Shown here: piece by piece, positions 44,958-54,511 of the stretch
How the letters are laid out: each line of letters opens with the position of its first letter
Position numbering within the stretch: the stretch's first letter is position 1
Assembly: GCF_027111275.1 (NCBI RefSeq)
Contig: NZ_CP114286.1
Coordinates: forward strand, 3,954,501 to 4,018,500
Source: Flavobacterium luteolum
Lineage (GTDB): Bacteria; Bacteroidota; Bacteroidia; Flavobacteriales; Flavobacteriaceae
Direction of reading: 5' to 3'
DNA length: 64,000 nucleotides
Notes under the pieces: model-generated
Seen by the model: only the letters and a program-made list of their open reading frames with translations
Databases searched by the model: none
What the model was told of the DNA's origin: nothing
Position numbers and translations under genes: made by a program

Positions 44958-45034
44958 AACCATATAAGTTCATATAGAGATTATAAGGAAATAGCAAATA
45001 AAGACTTACATAACTTATATGAACTTACACGGTT
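44958..45034. repeat. Inverted repeat of the AACCATATAAGT family
   Basis: Arms 44958-44976 and 45016-45034 (19 nt, two A/G mismatches) begin AACCATATAAGTTCATATA. It shares its first 12 bases with the perfect palindrome at 11438-11502. It lies between divergent genes. Confidence 0.7.
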
Positions 45035-45145
45035 CTAAAAAAATATCAAAAAATGTAACTTTTGTAATTTCTTTGTAACTTAGGAGTTCCTTCAAGCAGA
45101 TATTATTGCTTATTTTAGCTAATTCAAAAAAAATAAAAATAAACT

Positions 45146-46258
45146 ATGAAAAAAATATATCTAGTATTATTTTCGGCTTTATCATTAACTGCGGTTAAAG
45201 CTCAAAATAAATTCAATTTATTGGTTGGAACTTATACCAATACTTGTCAAAGCAACGGAATTTATGTGTACGATTTTGATGCTTCGACAGGAGATTATAA
45301 ATTGAAGGGATCTTCAGAGAATGTTGTAAGTCCGAGTTATTTGTCGGTTTCAGCAGATAATAAGTTTATTTATGCCGTAAACGAAAATGGAACTCAAAGT
45401 ACAGTAAGTGCTTTTTCATATGATTCGCAAGCTGGAAAGATCAATCTTTTGAATAAAAATGATGCTTTAGGGGCAGATCCTTGCCACTTAATAAATGATG
45501 ATAAAAATGTAATTGCTGCCAATTATTCTGGCGGAAGTATTGCTGTTTTTAAGAAAAATCCAGACGGAAGTATTACAGAAGTTCAGCAGTTGATTCAGCA
45601 TGAAGGAAAAGGACCAAATGCAGCACGTCAGGAAAAAGCTCACGTGCACATGGTTATGTTTTCTCCAGACAAAAAGTTTGTATTGTCAAATGATTTAGGT
45701 TTGGATAAAGTGTTTATTTACAAATACAATCCAACTGCAAAAAATGAAATTCTGACTTTAAAAGGAAGTGTTGATGTAAAACCAGGAAGCGGACCAAGAC
45801 ATTTAACTTTCAGTAAAGACGGAAAATTTGTGTATTTGGTTCAGGAATTGGATGGAACTTTAACAACATTAAGTTGGGATAAAACGGGAAGTTTAAAAGT
45901 AGTTGCAGAAACAAGTATCCTTCCAAAAGATTTTAAAGGAGGAACAGGAGCAGCGGCAATTAAACTTTCGCCTGACGGAAACTTTTTATATGTTTCAGAC
46001 CGTGTAGATGCCAATGCTATTTCAGTTTACAAAATTCTTAAAACAGGAGCTTTAGAATTGGTAGAGCAGCAAAGCACTTTAGGAAAAGGTCCACGCGATT
46101 TTGCAATTGATCCAACAGGAAATTATCTTTTAGTAGGACATCAATATACTAATGATATAGTTATTTTTAAGAGAGATATAGCAACAGGAAAAATTACAGA
46201 CACTGGAAGACGAATCCAGATGTGCTCGCCAGTTGGGCTGTTGTTTACGAAAATTTAG
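45146..46258 (+). CDS. Exported lactonase-family protein (6-phosphogluconolactonase-like)
   Basis: 370 residues with a signal peptide (about 1-20) and a seven-blade beta-propeller of the YbhE/Pgl type: NLLVGTYTNT at the start and repeated blades (SYLSVSADNKFIYAVNE, HLTFSKDGKFVYLVQE, FAIDPTGNYLLVGHQ). Cytoplasmic members hydrolyse 6-phosphogluconolactone; an exported one more likely acts on some other lactone or is non-catalytic. Confidence 0.85.
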   Translation: MKKIYLVLFSALSLTAVKAQNKFNLLVGTYTNTCQSNGIYVYDFDASTGDYKLKGSSENVVSPSYLSVSADNKFIYAVNENGTQSTVSAFSYDSQAGKINLLNKNDALGADPCHLINDDKNVIAANYSGGSIAVFKKNPDGSITEVQQLIQHEGKGPNAARQEKAHVHMVMFSPDKKFVLSNDLGLDKVFIYKYNPTAKNEILTLKGSVDVKPGSGPRHLTFSKDGKFVYLVQELDGTLTTLSWDKTGSLKVVAETSILPKDFKGGTGAAAIKLSPDGNFLYVSDRVDANAISVYKILKTGALELVEQQSTLGKGPRDFAIDPTGNYLLVGHQYTNDIVIFKRDIATGKITDTGRRIQMCSPVGLLFTKI

Positions 46259-46266
46259 TTAAAAAA

Positions 46267-46399
46267 GGTTCTAAGGTGCTGAGATGCTAAGCTTCTAAGC
46301 TTTTAATAAAAAAGGGTAAAGATTCAAAGAATCTTTACCCTTTTTTAGTGTTATATAAAAAACTTAGAACCTTAGCAACTTAGTAGCTTAGCATCTAAA
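46267..46399. repeat. Terminator framed by octamer-repeat arms
   Basis: Arms built from NNNCTAAG units surround the terminator listed separately. AGATGCTAAGCTTCTAAG (46282-46299) and its complement (46379-46396) pair over 18 nt with one mismatch. The same arrangement occurs around the terminator at 55.8 kb. Confidence 0.7.
46308..46346. terminator. Bidirectional terminator with 18-bp stem
   Basis: AAAAAAGGGTAAAGATTC and its perfect complement (46329-46346), 3-nt loop. It separates the lactonase gene from the convergent helicase gene. Confidence 0.85.
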
Positions 46400-46405
46400 A
46401 AAAAA

Positions 46406-47752
46406 TTATTTTTTCTTCTTCTTTTCATTTCTCGTCTTCAGCATATTTCTGTTAACAGAACCATGTGTTTTCTTTTTTGTTTTTGAAGGCCCGCCAAGAT
46501 TGACTTTTTGGTTCTTTTTAGATTTTTCGTGAAAAGCGCCGTCACCTTCTAGTTTCGGTTTTTTCATTAAAAACTTTCTTGGTAATTTATCTTTTTCAGC
46601 TTCAATAAGCTTTTCTGAAATTTCTACTTCTTCAGGGAAATCAGCGATTTTAAGTTCCTGATCCATTAAAAGTTCTGTTGCTATTTTGAATTCTTCTTCT
46701 CTTGGAGTAACAAAACTGATTGCTGTTCCTGTTGCGTCTGCACGTCCTGTACGACCAATTCTGTGCATGTAAAGCTCTGGTTCTTCTGGAAGTTCAAAGT
46801 TGATTACGTGTGTAATATTAGAAATATCCAAACCTCTCGCCATAACATCGGTTGTAATTAAACCACGAAGATTTCCTTCTTGGAATTCAGCCATTGTACT
46901 CAAACGATAATTTTGAGATTTATTAGAGTGAATTACACCAAATTGTCCGTCAAAAAGCTCATCAATACGATTGAAAAGCATATCTGAAATCTTTTTGTTG
47001 TTTACAAAAACTAGAATACGACTCATACTTTCGTCAGTTTCTAGTAAGTGCTTTAAAAGATTTACTTTGGTATTGAAATTCGGAACATTATAGGTAATCT
47101 GAGTAATTTTCTCAAGAGGAGTTCCTGATGGTGCTAATGTTACTTCTTCAGGAAAATCAAAATAATCATTTAAAAGATCATCAACTTCATCTGTCATCGT
47201 TGCCGAGAATAGAATATTTTGACGTTTTGTTTTCATCATTGCAAAAAGCGAAGTTAGCTGTGGTCTGAAACCTAAATTTAGCATTTCGTCAAACTCGTCG
47301 ATAACCAGTTTTTGTGTTTCGTCAAAGCGAACTACGGCATCAAGAGCTAAGTCCATAGTACGTCCAGGAGTTCCAACTAAAATGTCAACACCTTCGTAAA
47401 CGGCTTTTTTCTGTGTATTTATGTTTACGCCTCCGTAAATACCTAAAGTTTTAACCGACATATATGTAGTCAATTTTTCTACTTCTTCAACCACCTGAAC
47501 TACTAATTCGCGGGTTGGCACAAGGATTACGATTTTTGGGGTATTGGTATGTGTAAATTTGTACAGCTTTAAAAGAGGTAGTAAATAAGCAAATGTTTTA
47601 CCGGTTCCGGTTTGTGCAATTCCCATCATATCACGACCAGACATGATTACAGAAAAAGATTTTTCTTGAATAGGAGTAGGCGTAACAAATCCTAATTCGT
47701 CAACTGCTTTTTGTAATGATTTTGGAAGATTAAATTTTTCGAAAGTGCTCAT
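46406..47752 (-). CDS. DEAD-box RNA helicase with DEFD motif (RhlE-like)
   Basis: 448 residues. Q motif FxxPTPIQ (about 21-30), Walker A AQTGTGKT (46-53), motif Ib PTREL, motif II DEFD (152-155) instead of DEAD, SAT, ARGLDI and the HRIGRTGR motif. The C-terminal tail is basic (ends KKKKK), which usually binds RNA. The Asp and Glu that hold Mg2+ in DEAD are present, so it should be active. It unwinds RNA, probably in cold growth or ribosome assembly. Confidence 0.92.
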   Translation of the reverse strand: MSTFEKFNLPKSLQKAVDELGFVTPTPIQEKSFSVIMSGRDMMGIAQTGTGKTFAYLLPLLKLYKFTHTNTPKIVILVPTRELVVQVVEEVEKLTTYMSVKTLGIYGGVNINTQKKAVYEGVDILVGTPGRTMDLALDAVVRFDETQKLVIDEFDEMLNLGFRPQLTSLFAMMKTKRQNILFSATMTDEVDDLLNDYFDFPEEVTLAPSGTPLEKITQITYNVPNFNTKVNLLKHLLETDESMSRILVFVNNKKISDMLFNRIDELFDGQFGVIHSNKSQNYRLSTMAEFQEGNLRGLITTDVMARGLDISNITHVINFELPEEPELYMHRIGRTGRADATGTAISFVTPREEEFKIATELLMDQELKIADFPEEVEISEKLIEAEKDKLPRKFLMKKPKLEGDGAFHEKSKKNQKVNLGGPSKTKKKTHGSVNRNMLKTRNEKKKKK

Positions 47753-47769
47753 TTGCTTTAAATTTTGTG

Positions 47770-47803
47770 CAAATGTACGTTAAATTCATGGTTTGTTTAT
47801 CAA
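47770..47803 (-). promoter_or_regulatory. Promoter of the helicase gene
   Basis: On the minus strand, TTG (47803-47801), 23 bp, then TACATTTG (47777-47770), 18 bp before the start codon. Confidence 0.6.
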
Positions 47804-47854
47804 ATTCTTAAAATCATCTGATAATTTATTAATCTAACTGTTTAATTTTCAATA

Positions 47855-48619
47855 TTAAAATCCTTCAAAAACTCCTAATCCAAACAAAGCAAAATCGTAT
47901 TTTACAGGATCTTGGGCATCCATTTTTCTTAATTTGGTATCTAATTCCAATAAAGCTTTAGCATCATTTTGCTTTCGCGAAAGAATTCCAAGTTTTCGAG
48001 CAACATTTCCAGAATGAACGTCAAGAGGACAGGATAAAACAGATGGTGAAATGCTTTTCCAAATTCCCAAATCGACTCCTTTTGTGTCTTGACGCACCAT
48101 CCATCGCAGATACATGTTGATTTTTTTTGCCGCTGAATTGTTTAACGGATCTGAAATATGTTTCTGAGTTCGAGCTAAATGATCTGTTTCGAAGAATATT
48201 TTTTTGAATTCACTTATACTTTTCTGTAGACTGTCTTTTTCCTGATTTTTAGCAAAAACAGATTCTAGTCCGTTGTGATTTTCGTAGATATGTTTTAGGC
48301 CTTTTATGAAACCTGCAAAATCATGTCCGTTAAAGGTTCTGTGTACAAAAGTTTCTAGTCTTGCCAAGTCTTCATCGGAATGTGACATAACGAAATCGTA
48401 AGGTGTGTTTCCCATTAATTCCATCATTTTATGCGAATTCTTAATAATCATTTTACGGTTTCCCCAAGCAATAGAAGCACTAAGAAAACCAGCAATTTCA
48501 ATATCTTCTTTTTGAGTAAAGATATGCGGAATTTGAACAGGATCACTTTCTATAAAATCCTGATTATTATATTGGATGACTTTTTCGTCTAGAAATTCTT
48601 TGAGTTCTGTACTATTCAT
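47855..48619 (-). CDS. TIGR02757 family protein
   Basis: 254 residues matching, by memory, the Bacteroidota family TIGR02757: DPVQIPHIFTQKEDIEIAGFLSASIAWGNRKMIIKN near the N-terminus and SCPLDVHSGNVARKLGILSRKQND and DPVKYDFALFGLG near the C-terminus. Function unknown. It overlaps the next gene upstream by 8 bp, which indicates coupled translation with a membrane protein and a LolD-like ATPase. Confidence 0.82.
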   Translation of the reverse strand: MNSTELKEFLDEKVIQYNNQDFIESDPVQIPHIFTQKEDIEIAGFLSASIAWGNRKMIIKNSHKMMELMGNTPYDFVMSHSDEDLARLETFVHRTFNGHDFAGFIKGLKHIYENHNGLESVFAKNQEKDSLQKSISEFKKIFFETDHLARTQKHISDPLNNSAAKKINMYLRWMVRQDTKGVDLGIWKSISPSVLSCPLDVHSGNVARKLGILSRKQNDAKALLELDTKLRKMDAQDPVKYDFALFGLGVFEGF

Positions 48620-50309
48620 TTTTAGTAAGGTCTTTGGCGTAAAATCCGTCTTTTAAATTATTGGTGCGCATTTGCGGAATAATATGATAATATTTTTCAA
48701 AATAATCCAGTTGCTGTTTGTCAACACAAGGAAGCCCACCATTACCATTTGCCCAGAAAAAATTATTTTTTACAGGAGAATTATATTTTAGATTTCCTAA
48801 CTGAATAGATTCAAAGGTAGTGTTGCTTTTTGAGTTTTGATACGGAAAAAAAATATTTTTTATGGAAAAATTGCTGATTTTCAACATGAATTTATGACTG
48901 GAAAATCCATTAAGATTTACAGAGAAAAACAGTACAATGCAAGTTGGAAAAAGGGATGCGATGAGAAAATATTTGATTGTATTTTTGCCATAAAAAATAC
49001 ATGTAAAACAAAAGAGGGAAAAAAACAATATAAAGTTCATAAAGAATCGATACTGAGGCGAAGTCAATCCTAATAGGAGTAATTGTAAGACCATTACAAA
49101 ATAAAGAATCCAAAGCGCTTTTTTGTTTTGGTATTTATAAATGAAAAAAGGCACAATCAGTATTAAAAAAACACTTATTTTATTGAATAACCCGTGCAAT
49201 TTTGGCATAGAGAGCCAATGTAAAAATAATTCGGCAAGAGTCATTTTATTGTATTGTGCTGCACTTACAAAAAAGCCATAGTACTTAACCTGATCGTAAT
49301 AAAAATCTTGTATTACATTCGGAATTGCATAATCTGCTGTAAAAGAATTAATCTTTGAAGGAAAAATTGGCGACCCGCAGATAATCATATTTTTTATTAT
49401 AAAAAGAGCGGCAATCAAAATGGTGAGCATCGCTGGTTTTAGCAGTTTTTTTGAAAGTGAGCTAAAATGATAACCCAAAAGAATAATTGGGATTACAGCA
49501 AAAGTTAAAGTCGTATTTTTTATATAAAGCAGAAACAGAACAAGTATTAAAATAAGATTGAAAGTTTCAGAATTTGTGTTTTTAAAATTTTCTAAGAAAT
49601 AGAAGAACAGAATAAATGAAAAAACATAAACGGGAATATCTGGGGAAGGCGCACTTATGAATTGAAAAAAGAAAATATTGAATAAAGGCAGTAATCCGAC
49701 TAGTAAATAGTTTTTATTGTCATTTTTGTTGTATTCGTTGAGTTTTTGAATAGAAAATACATTTCCTAATAATAAGCAAAAGCCACTTAAATCATTAAAA
49801 TTTTTGTATAAAAAAGAAAAGCTAAAAACACTTTGCGTAATATGCCAACCGCTTGTCTGTCCATAAAATAAATGAAGATTTACAAGTCCTTTTACAAAGC
49901 CATATTCGTTAAGCCATTTTATAGTTTGAATATAATAGGATTCATTATCAATTACAAAAGGAATTGAAGAACATTGTAAAATAATAAGAACTGAAATAAC
50001 AGTTAGAATAATTTGTAAGCTTTTTTGTAACTGCTGTAATTCTAATAAAAATGACTTATAAACATTAATAATCTGATTGTAAAATTTCAGCAATAAAAAA
50101 ACATTCAGAAGTAATAAAACGATATGAAATTCAATATTAATTCTTCCAAAAATAGCCCAAATGCTTGCAAGAATAGTTGCTGAAAATAATCCTAGGATAG
50201 AAGTAATTACAAAATTTTTAGTATTGAGGTTTAGTATCTTATCCAAACCAAAACCTAAATTAATGGTTGTAAATAAAATATATATCCAGCTAATCGCAAT
50301 TAGAATCAT
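48612..50309 (-). CDS. Polytopic membrane protein (LIC_10190-like, tentative)
   Basis: 565 residues with roughly 12 membrane segments and short loops, and a longer C-terminal soluble part ending NNLKDGFYAKDLTKNE. SAPSPDIPVYVF and HLFYGQTSGWHITQSVF suggest a GT-C-like membrane fold. The name LIC_10190 is from memory. Its start codon overlaps the stop of the LolD-like gene by one base (TAATG), and its end overlaps TIGR02757 by 8 bp, so all three genes are translationally linked. Confidence 0.65.
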   Translation of the reverse strand: MILIAISWIYILFTTINLGFGLDKILNLNTKNFVITSILGLFSATILASIWAIFGRINIEFHIVLLLLNVFLLLKFYNQIINVYKSFLLELQQLQKSLQIILTVISVLIILQCSSIPFVIDNESYYIQTIKWLNEYGFVKGLVNLHLFYGQTSGWHITQSVFSFSFLYKNFNDLSGFCLLLGNVFSIQKLNEYNKNDNKNYLLVGLLPLFNIFFFQFISAPSPDIPVYVFSFILFFYFLENFKNTNSETFNLILILVLFLLYIKNTTLTFAVIPIILLGYHFSSLSKKLLKPAMLTILIAALFIIKNMIICGSPIFPSKINSFTADYAIPNVIQDFYYDQVKYYGFFVSAAQYNKMTLAELFLHWLSMPKLHGLFNKISVFLILIVPFFIYKYQNKKALWILYFVMVLQLLLLGLTSPQYRFFMNFILFFSLFCFTCIFYGKNTIKYFLIASLFPTCIVLFFSVNLNGFSSHKFMLKISNFSIKNIFFPYQNSKSNTTFESIQLGNLKYNSPVKNNFFWANGNGGLPCVDKQQLDYFEKYYHIIPQMRTNNLKDGFYAKDLTKNE

Positions 50310-51187
50310 TAATTAAGAATTTGTCCGTCGGACATTACTAATTTTCTATCGGCCATATTAGCTAATTCTTCGTTGTGGGTTACAATTACAAAAGTTTGTC
50401 CGAATTCGTCTCGAAGCTGAAAAAATAATTGATGCAAGTTTTCGGCAGAATGTGTGTCCAGATTTCCCGAAGGTTCGTCTGCAAAAATGACATCTGGTTT
50501 ATTGATTAAAGCCCTTGCAACTGCTACACGCTGCTGTTCTCCGCCCGAAAGTTCGCTAGGTTTATGATTGATTCTATGTGAAAGTCCGAGATAAGAAAGG
50601 AGTTTTCTTGCTTCTTCTTCCGTTTCGGCTGTTTTTTTTCCTGCAATATGAGCCGGAATACAAACGTTTTCTAAAGCTGTAAATTCAGGCAATAGCTGAT
50701 GAAATTGAAAAATGAAACCTAAATTCAAGTTTCTAAAATCAGATAAAACTTTGTCTTGCTTGCTTTTCTTTTTGAAGTAACGATTATAGTAAAAAAATAA
50801 TAGAAGAGAAGGTATGAGAATTATTGTCCAAGTACCATAGCCGAAAATGTTGTTTTCTATTTTACTTCTAAAAAACAATACAAACACTGCCAATAAAACG
50901 AAATAAAAGACTCCTAACCAAGTAATGATTTTGAAGGCTTTTTTCTGATTTGAATTATCGTTTTTGATGTCTTGCAGTTCTAAAACATTTTTACCATTGA
51001 TGGTTAGAGATGAATCTGGGTTATGGTCTGGTTTATCAAGAGTTCCTAAAATCTGCAATAAAGTAGTTTTACCAGCACCCGAAGCTCCAACTATAGAAAC
51101 AATTTCGCCTTTTTTAATATGTAAATCAACTCCTTTTAAAACTTCAAGTTTGTCGTAGAATTTATGTATGTTTTTTGCGTGTATCAT
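50309..51187 (-). CDS. LolD-like ABC ATPase with an inserted two-helix membrane hairpin
   Basis: 292 residues against the usual 220-230 for LolD-type ATPases. Walker A GASGAGKT (34-41), Q-loop Gln161, signature LSGGEQQ (213-219), Walker B VIFADE (233-238) and His271 are intact. Between residues about 76 and 147, that is between Walker A and the Q-loop, stands an extra segment with two hydrophobic runs (about 85-106 and 116-135) bordered by charged residues. LolD ATPases power extraction of lipoproteins with LolC/E; no LolCE gene is near. The insertion could anchor the ATPase or bind its partner directly. Frame and motifs are unbroken. Confidence 0.85.
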   Translation of the reverse strand: MIHAKNIHKFYDKLEVLKGVDLHIKKGEIVSIVGASGAGKTTLLQILGTLDKPDHNPDSSLTINGKNVLELQDIKNDNSNQKKAFKIITWLGVFYFVLLAVFVLFFRSKIENNIFGYGTWTIILIPSLLLFFYYNRYFKKKSKQDKVLSDFRNLNLGFIFQFHQLLPEFTALENVCIPAHIAGKKTAETEEEARKLLSYLGLSHRINHKPSELSGGEQQRVAVARALINKPDVIFADEPSGNLDTHSAENLHQLFFQLRDEFGQTFVIVTHNEELANMADRKLVMSDGQILN

Positions 51188-51409
51188 GTAGTGAAACTGT
51201 TTTTACAAAGAAACGAAGATTATGGTCAAAATCAAATTCTAAAAATCAAATTCCAATATGTAAAAATCCAAATTCAAAAAGAGCGGAGTGACTTTTCTAA
51301 AATCGGTACATAAATTGATATGGGAATCTTGGAAATTAAATTTAATAAATAAGTAAAACTACTTTGCAGAATTATTTTTAATTTCGATTAACTTAAAAGT
51401 GAATGTGTT

Positions 51410-51694
51410 ATGCAAGATTTAGAAGTTGCAGAAGATGATAGAATGTCAAAACTGCTTATCGGGTTGGTTTTGGACGGAATTGGTATGATTTCTTTTTCGA
51501 TCCCGTTTCTAGGCGAGTTTTCAGATGTTATCTGGGCGCCAATTGCTGGTATTATAATGGCAAGAATGTATAAAGGAAGAGTAGGTAAGGTTGCCGGGGT
51601 TTTAACTTTTCTGGAAGAGATTATTCCGTTTACTGATGTGATCCCGTCTTTCACTTTGACGTGGATTTATACTTATTTTTTTCAGAAAAAATAA
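51410..51694 (+). CDS. Small membrane protein of unknown function
   Basis: 94 residues with three hydrophobic stretches (about 14-33, 36-51, 60-88). Begins MQDLEVAEDDRMSKLLIGLVLDGIGMISFSIPFLGEF. No family recognised. Ends 1 bp before a strong terminator and is convergent with the large secreted protein gene. Confidence 0.65.
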   Translation: MQDLEVAEDDRMSKLLIGLVLDGIGMISFSIPFLGEFSDVIWAPIAGIIMARMYKGRVGKVAGVLTFLEEIIPFTDVIPSFTLTWIYTYFFQKK

Positions 51695-51722
51695 AAAAGA
51701 CGGCTCAAAGCCGTCTTTTTCT
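51693..51722. terminator. Bidirectional terminator
   Basis: AAAAAGACGGCT (51694-51705) pairs perfectly with AGCCGTCTTTTT (51709-51720) with loop CAA. Confidence 0.9.
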
Positions 51723-51730
51723 GTATGTTG

Positions 51731-54511
51731 CTATTGCACAATGATTTTCTTCACATATTGTGTTTTCTTTGTCTGAGGATTTACGACTTTAATCAAGAAA
51801 ACTCCTTTTGAGTGTAATTGAATATTCTCTTGTGTGTTTCCTCTAATTTTTTGCTTTAGCAATTCTTTTCCAAAAAGATCATAGATTTTTAAATCTGAAA
51901 CTTCTGTTTCTTCGCTCTCAATCAGTACTGAGAAAGTTCCTTTACTTGGAATTGGCCAAACGTTAAAAGCATTATTTTTATTTTCTTTAATACTATCGTC
52001 TGTTCCCAAAGTTAAACTTTGTCCGCTAATGACGTTTACTTTTCTTTTCATAGTTCCTCCTTCAGAATCGGTTACAGTAAATTCAAAAGAGCACAATCCG
52101 TTTGAAGCAGGAGTAAAGGCAACAACATTAGTATTTAGAGTTGCGTTTCCGTTTATTGCATTTGAAATTGCATAAGAAACACCATTTGTAAAACCTCTAG
52201 ATAATTTTTGAATATTGATGTCTATTTTGTTTCCGTTTGGAGATTCGTAATGAGGCAAAGACATCCATTGTAAATATTTGTCTAGATTGGTATAACCATC
52301 TAAATCAGGATCTGCGTTAGCGTCTGAGAAATCTCCAATTGCAGAGTTTACATTTGTTCCAATGATGTTTTCCCACCAATTTGGCAGTCCGTCCTGATCT
52401 GAGTCCCAATTTGAATCTCTAACTTCTGTTGGATAACTTTCAAAACCTCCAGCATCAGCTTCATTATCAGGGAATCCAGGTTTTCCTGTTACGCTTCCAA
52501 CTGCAGAATATGTTCCGTTTAATGTTTCTGAGATGATTCGCTGATCATGATCATCAAATTCAGGCTGTGTGCATCCAACATCAGAAAGAACAATTTTATA
52601 TGCATTTTTTGCAGATTGGGTAGTTACATAAGAAGGAAAAAATGGTGTATTGACGAAGTTATCGTAGGGAACTGTATTGCCTGAGGCTTTTCTTCCAAGG
52701 GTTTGATTGTTCTCATCGAAATATCCGGGCATTACATTTCCGTTAAAATAGCATCGCTGCATTCCTGTTCCAACGCCTTCATTTTGCTGATTGAAAGCAA
52801 CGAATATTTTTGATCCAGCTCCAGGTTTATAATAGTTGTTTACGAAATTAACTTCTTTTGTTCCTCCGTCAGTTGTTCTTCCTCCCCAGTTGTAAACCAC
52901 ATTATTGGTAATATCCATTCGTCCTGTATAAGCGCCACTGCCGTCTAATCCGCCACCAAGACTCCAATTTCTACCATAACAATGTGCTAATAGATTATGA
53001 TGAAAACTTCCTATATCGCCGCCAATTGTGGCAGCATAACCGTGTTCTGTTCCTGCTGGGTAATTTTGGTGATTTGCTGCATTTAGAGCTTCAGAAATAA
53101 GTGTTCTTTGAAGAGTTATATTTTTCCCAGATCTTGAACTGAAAGATTCATCAATCGTCCAACTAATAGAGCAATGATCAATGATGCTATTATCAGCTCC
53201 TGTAAGTCCCATTCCGTCATAAGTTGGTCCAGCGCCAATTCTAACTCTTAGATTTTGCACGACGGCATCATTTCCTGTCACGCCAAAAGGAGCAGAACGA
53301 ATACAAATTCCTTTTCCTGGTGCAGTTTGTCCAGCTACAGTTACGTAAGGCTGGCTTAAAACAAGTCGAGATTGCAATTGAATGACTCCAGAAGTATTAA
53401 AAACAATTGTTCTTGGACCAATATCATTTGTAACAGCTTCGCGAAAACTTCCTGGACCGCTGTCATTGAGATTAGTTACAGCCACTACTTTTCCGCCACG
53501 TCCTCCACGTGCAAAACGGCCATATCCTTCAGCATCAGGGAAAGCGAGTTGGGCTGGACGAAAACGCCAAACATTTCCCTTTTCAACTCCGTTTGCTAAA
53601 ACTTCGTCAATACGCCAATAATAAGTTGCGCCTGTATATAATCCATTTACTTGATAAGAATTGTTGGCTAGAGCTTGATTTCCTTTGAATTCTGGAGAAG
53701 ATGTTGTAGCATTGTCAACAGCTGTTTGGTCTGTTCCAAAATAGACATTATGAGAAACAGCACCAGAACCGACAGTCCATTGCAATAATTTCCCAGTAGA
53801 TGTTAATTCTACATGTTCGTCGTTTTGTTTCGGATCCGGATTTGTTGCTTGATGCGAAATATTAGGTGTATTTAATTCAAAACCATTAAAGATGAAGTTT
53901 TTAACACTTTCTGTTCCTGAAGTTTCTGCGGCGATTAGAATTACAACATCGTTTCCTGTCGTAGCTTGAAATTTTAAATAACTAGATGCTGCATCGGCAG
54001 TTTTTGTAGCTCTTACGGTCGGAATTAGATTATCAACTACCAAATTTCCATTAACAGAAATATCAATTGGACTGAAGGTACTTGTCGTTGGGCTGTCAAC
54101 GTTGTTGAAGAAAGTTAATAATGTATGTTCTCCTGTAGCTAAACCGCTTATTTTAAGTTCGATTTGAGCACCTAGATTTGCGGTCGTGCCTTTTACTGTA
54201 AGTCCGTCACAGACCAATCTGGCATAGTAAGGAGCCTGAATTCCCGCTTTATACCAGTTGGTTCCTAAAGCATCTCCGTTGTTTCCAACGCGAGTAATGG
54301 TAAATGTAACTCCATTTTCAGTATAGGCGCTAGTGTTGCCAGAAGCGATTACCCAAGCGGTATAATCAGGGTCGTTTACTTCTGCTTTAGGTCTTCCTGA
54401 CTGATCAAAATCAATTTTTACAACCGGATTTTGGGCAAAAATTTTGTTTACCGGAGTAATTAGGCAGATTACTGCCGCTACTACGGAGAGTTTTAAGTAA
54501 TTTTTCAGCAT
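51731..54511 (-). CDS. Secreted pectate-lyase-like protein with T9SS sorting domain
   Basis: 926 residues: signal peptide (about 1-26); a carbohydrate-binding-like N-terminal domain (about 30-215); an FN3-like domain (about 235-320, EVTSTGKLLQWTVGSGAVSHNVYFG style); a right-handed beta-helix (about 325-690) with features of polysaccharide lyase family 1 (FPDAEGYGRFARGGRGG, TIVFNTSGVIQL, IIDHCSISWTIDESF); a TSP3-like Ca-binding stretch (DSDQDGLPNWWENIIGT, DANADPDLDGYTNLDKYL, about 705-755); and a type A T9SS sorting domain at the end (FNVWPIPSKGTFSV to KKIIVQ). Likely degrades pectin or a related uronan at the cell surface. Confidence 0.9.
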   Translation of the reverse strand: MLKNYLKLSVVAAVICLITPVNKIFAQNPVVKIDFDQSGRPKAEVNDPDYTAWVIASGNTSAYTENGVTFTITRVGNNGDALGTNWYKAGIQAPYYARLVCDGLTVKGTTANLGAQIELKISGLATGEHTLLTFFNNVDSPTTSTFSPIDISVNGNLVVDNLIPTVRATKTADAASSYLKFQATTGNDVVILIAAETSGTESVKNFIFNGFELNTPNISHQATNPDPKQNDEHVELTSTGKLLQWTVGSGAVSHNVYFGTDQTAVDNATTSSPEFKGNQALANNSYQVNGLYTGATYYWRIDEVLANGVEKGNVWRFRPAQLAFPDAEGYGRFARGGRGGKVVAVTNLNDSGPGSFREAVTNDIGPRTIVFNTSGVIQLQSRLVLSQPYVTVAGQTAPGKGICIRSAPFGVTGNDAVVQNLRVRIGAGPTYDGMGLTGADNSIIDHCSISWTIDESFSSRSGKNITLQRTLISEALNAANHQNYPAGTEHGYAATIGGDIGSFHHNLLAHCYGRNWSLGGGLDGSGAYTGRMDITNNVVYNWGGRTTDGGTKEVNFVNNYYKPGAGSKIFVAFNQQNEGVGTGMQRCYFNGNVMPGYFDENNQTLGRKASGNTVPYDNFVNTPFFPSYVTTQSAKNAYKIVLSDVGCTQPEFDDHDQRIISETLNGTYSAVGSVTGKPGFPDNEADAGGFESYPTEVRDSNWDSDQDGLPNWWENIIGTNVNSAIGDFSDANADPDLDGYTNLDKYLQWMSLPHYESPNGNKIDINIQKLSRGFTNGVSYAISNAINGNATLNTNVVAFTPASNGLCSFEFTVTDSEGGTMKRKVNVISGQSLTLGTDDSIKENKNNAFNVWPIPSKGTFSVLIESEETEVSDLKIYDLFGKELLKQKIRGNTQENIQLHSKGVFLIKVVNPQTKKTQYVKKIIVQ

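Noticed and set aside
53372..53621. Two plus-strand ORFs opposite the pectate-lyase-like gene
   Set aside because: They are shadows of the repetitive beta-helix coding sequence on the minus strand.
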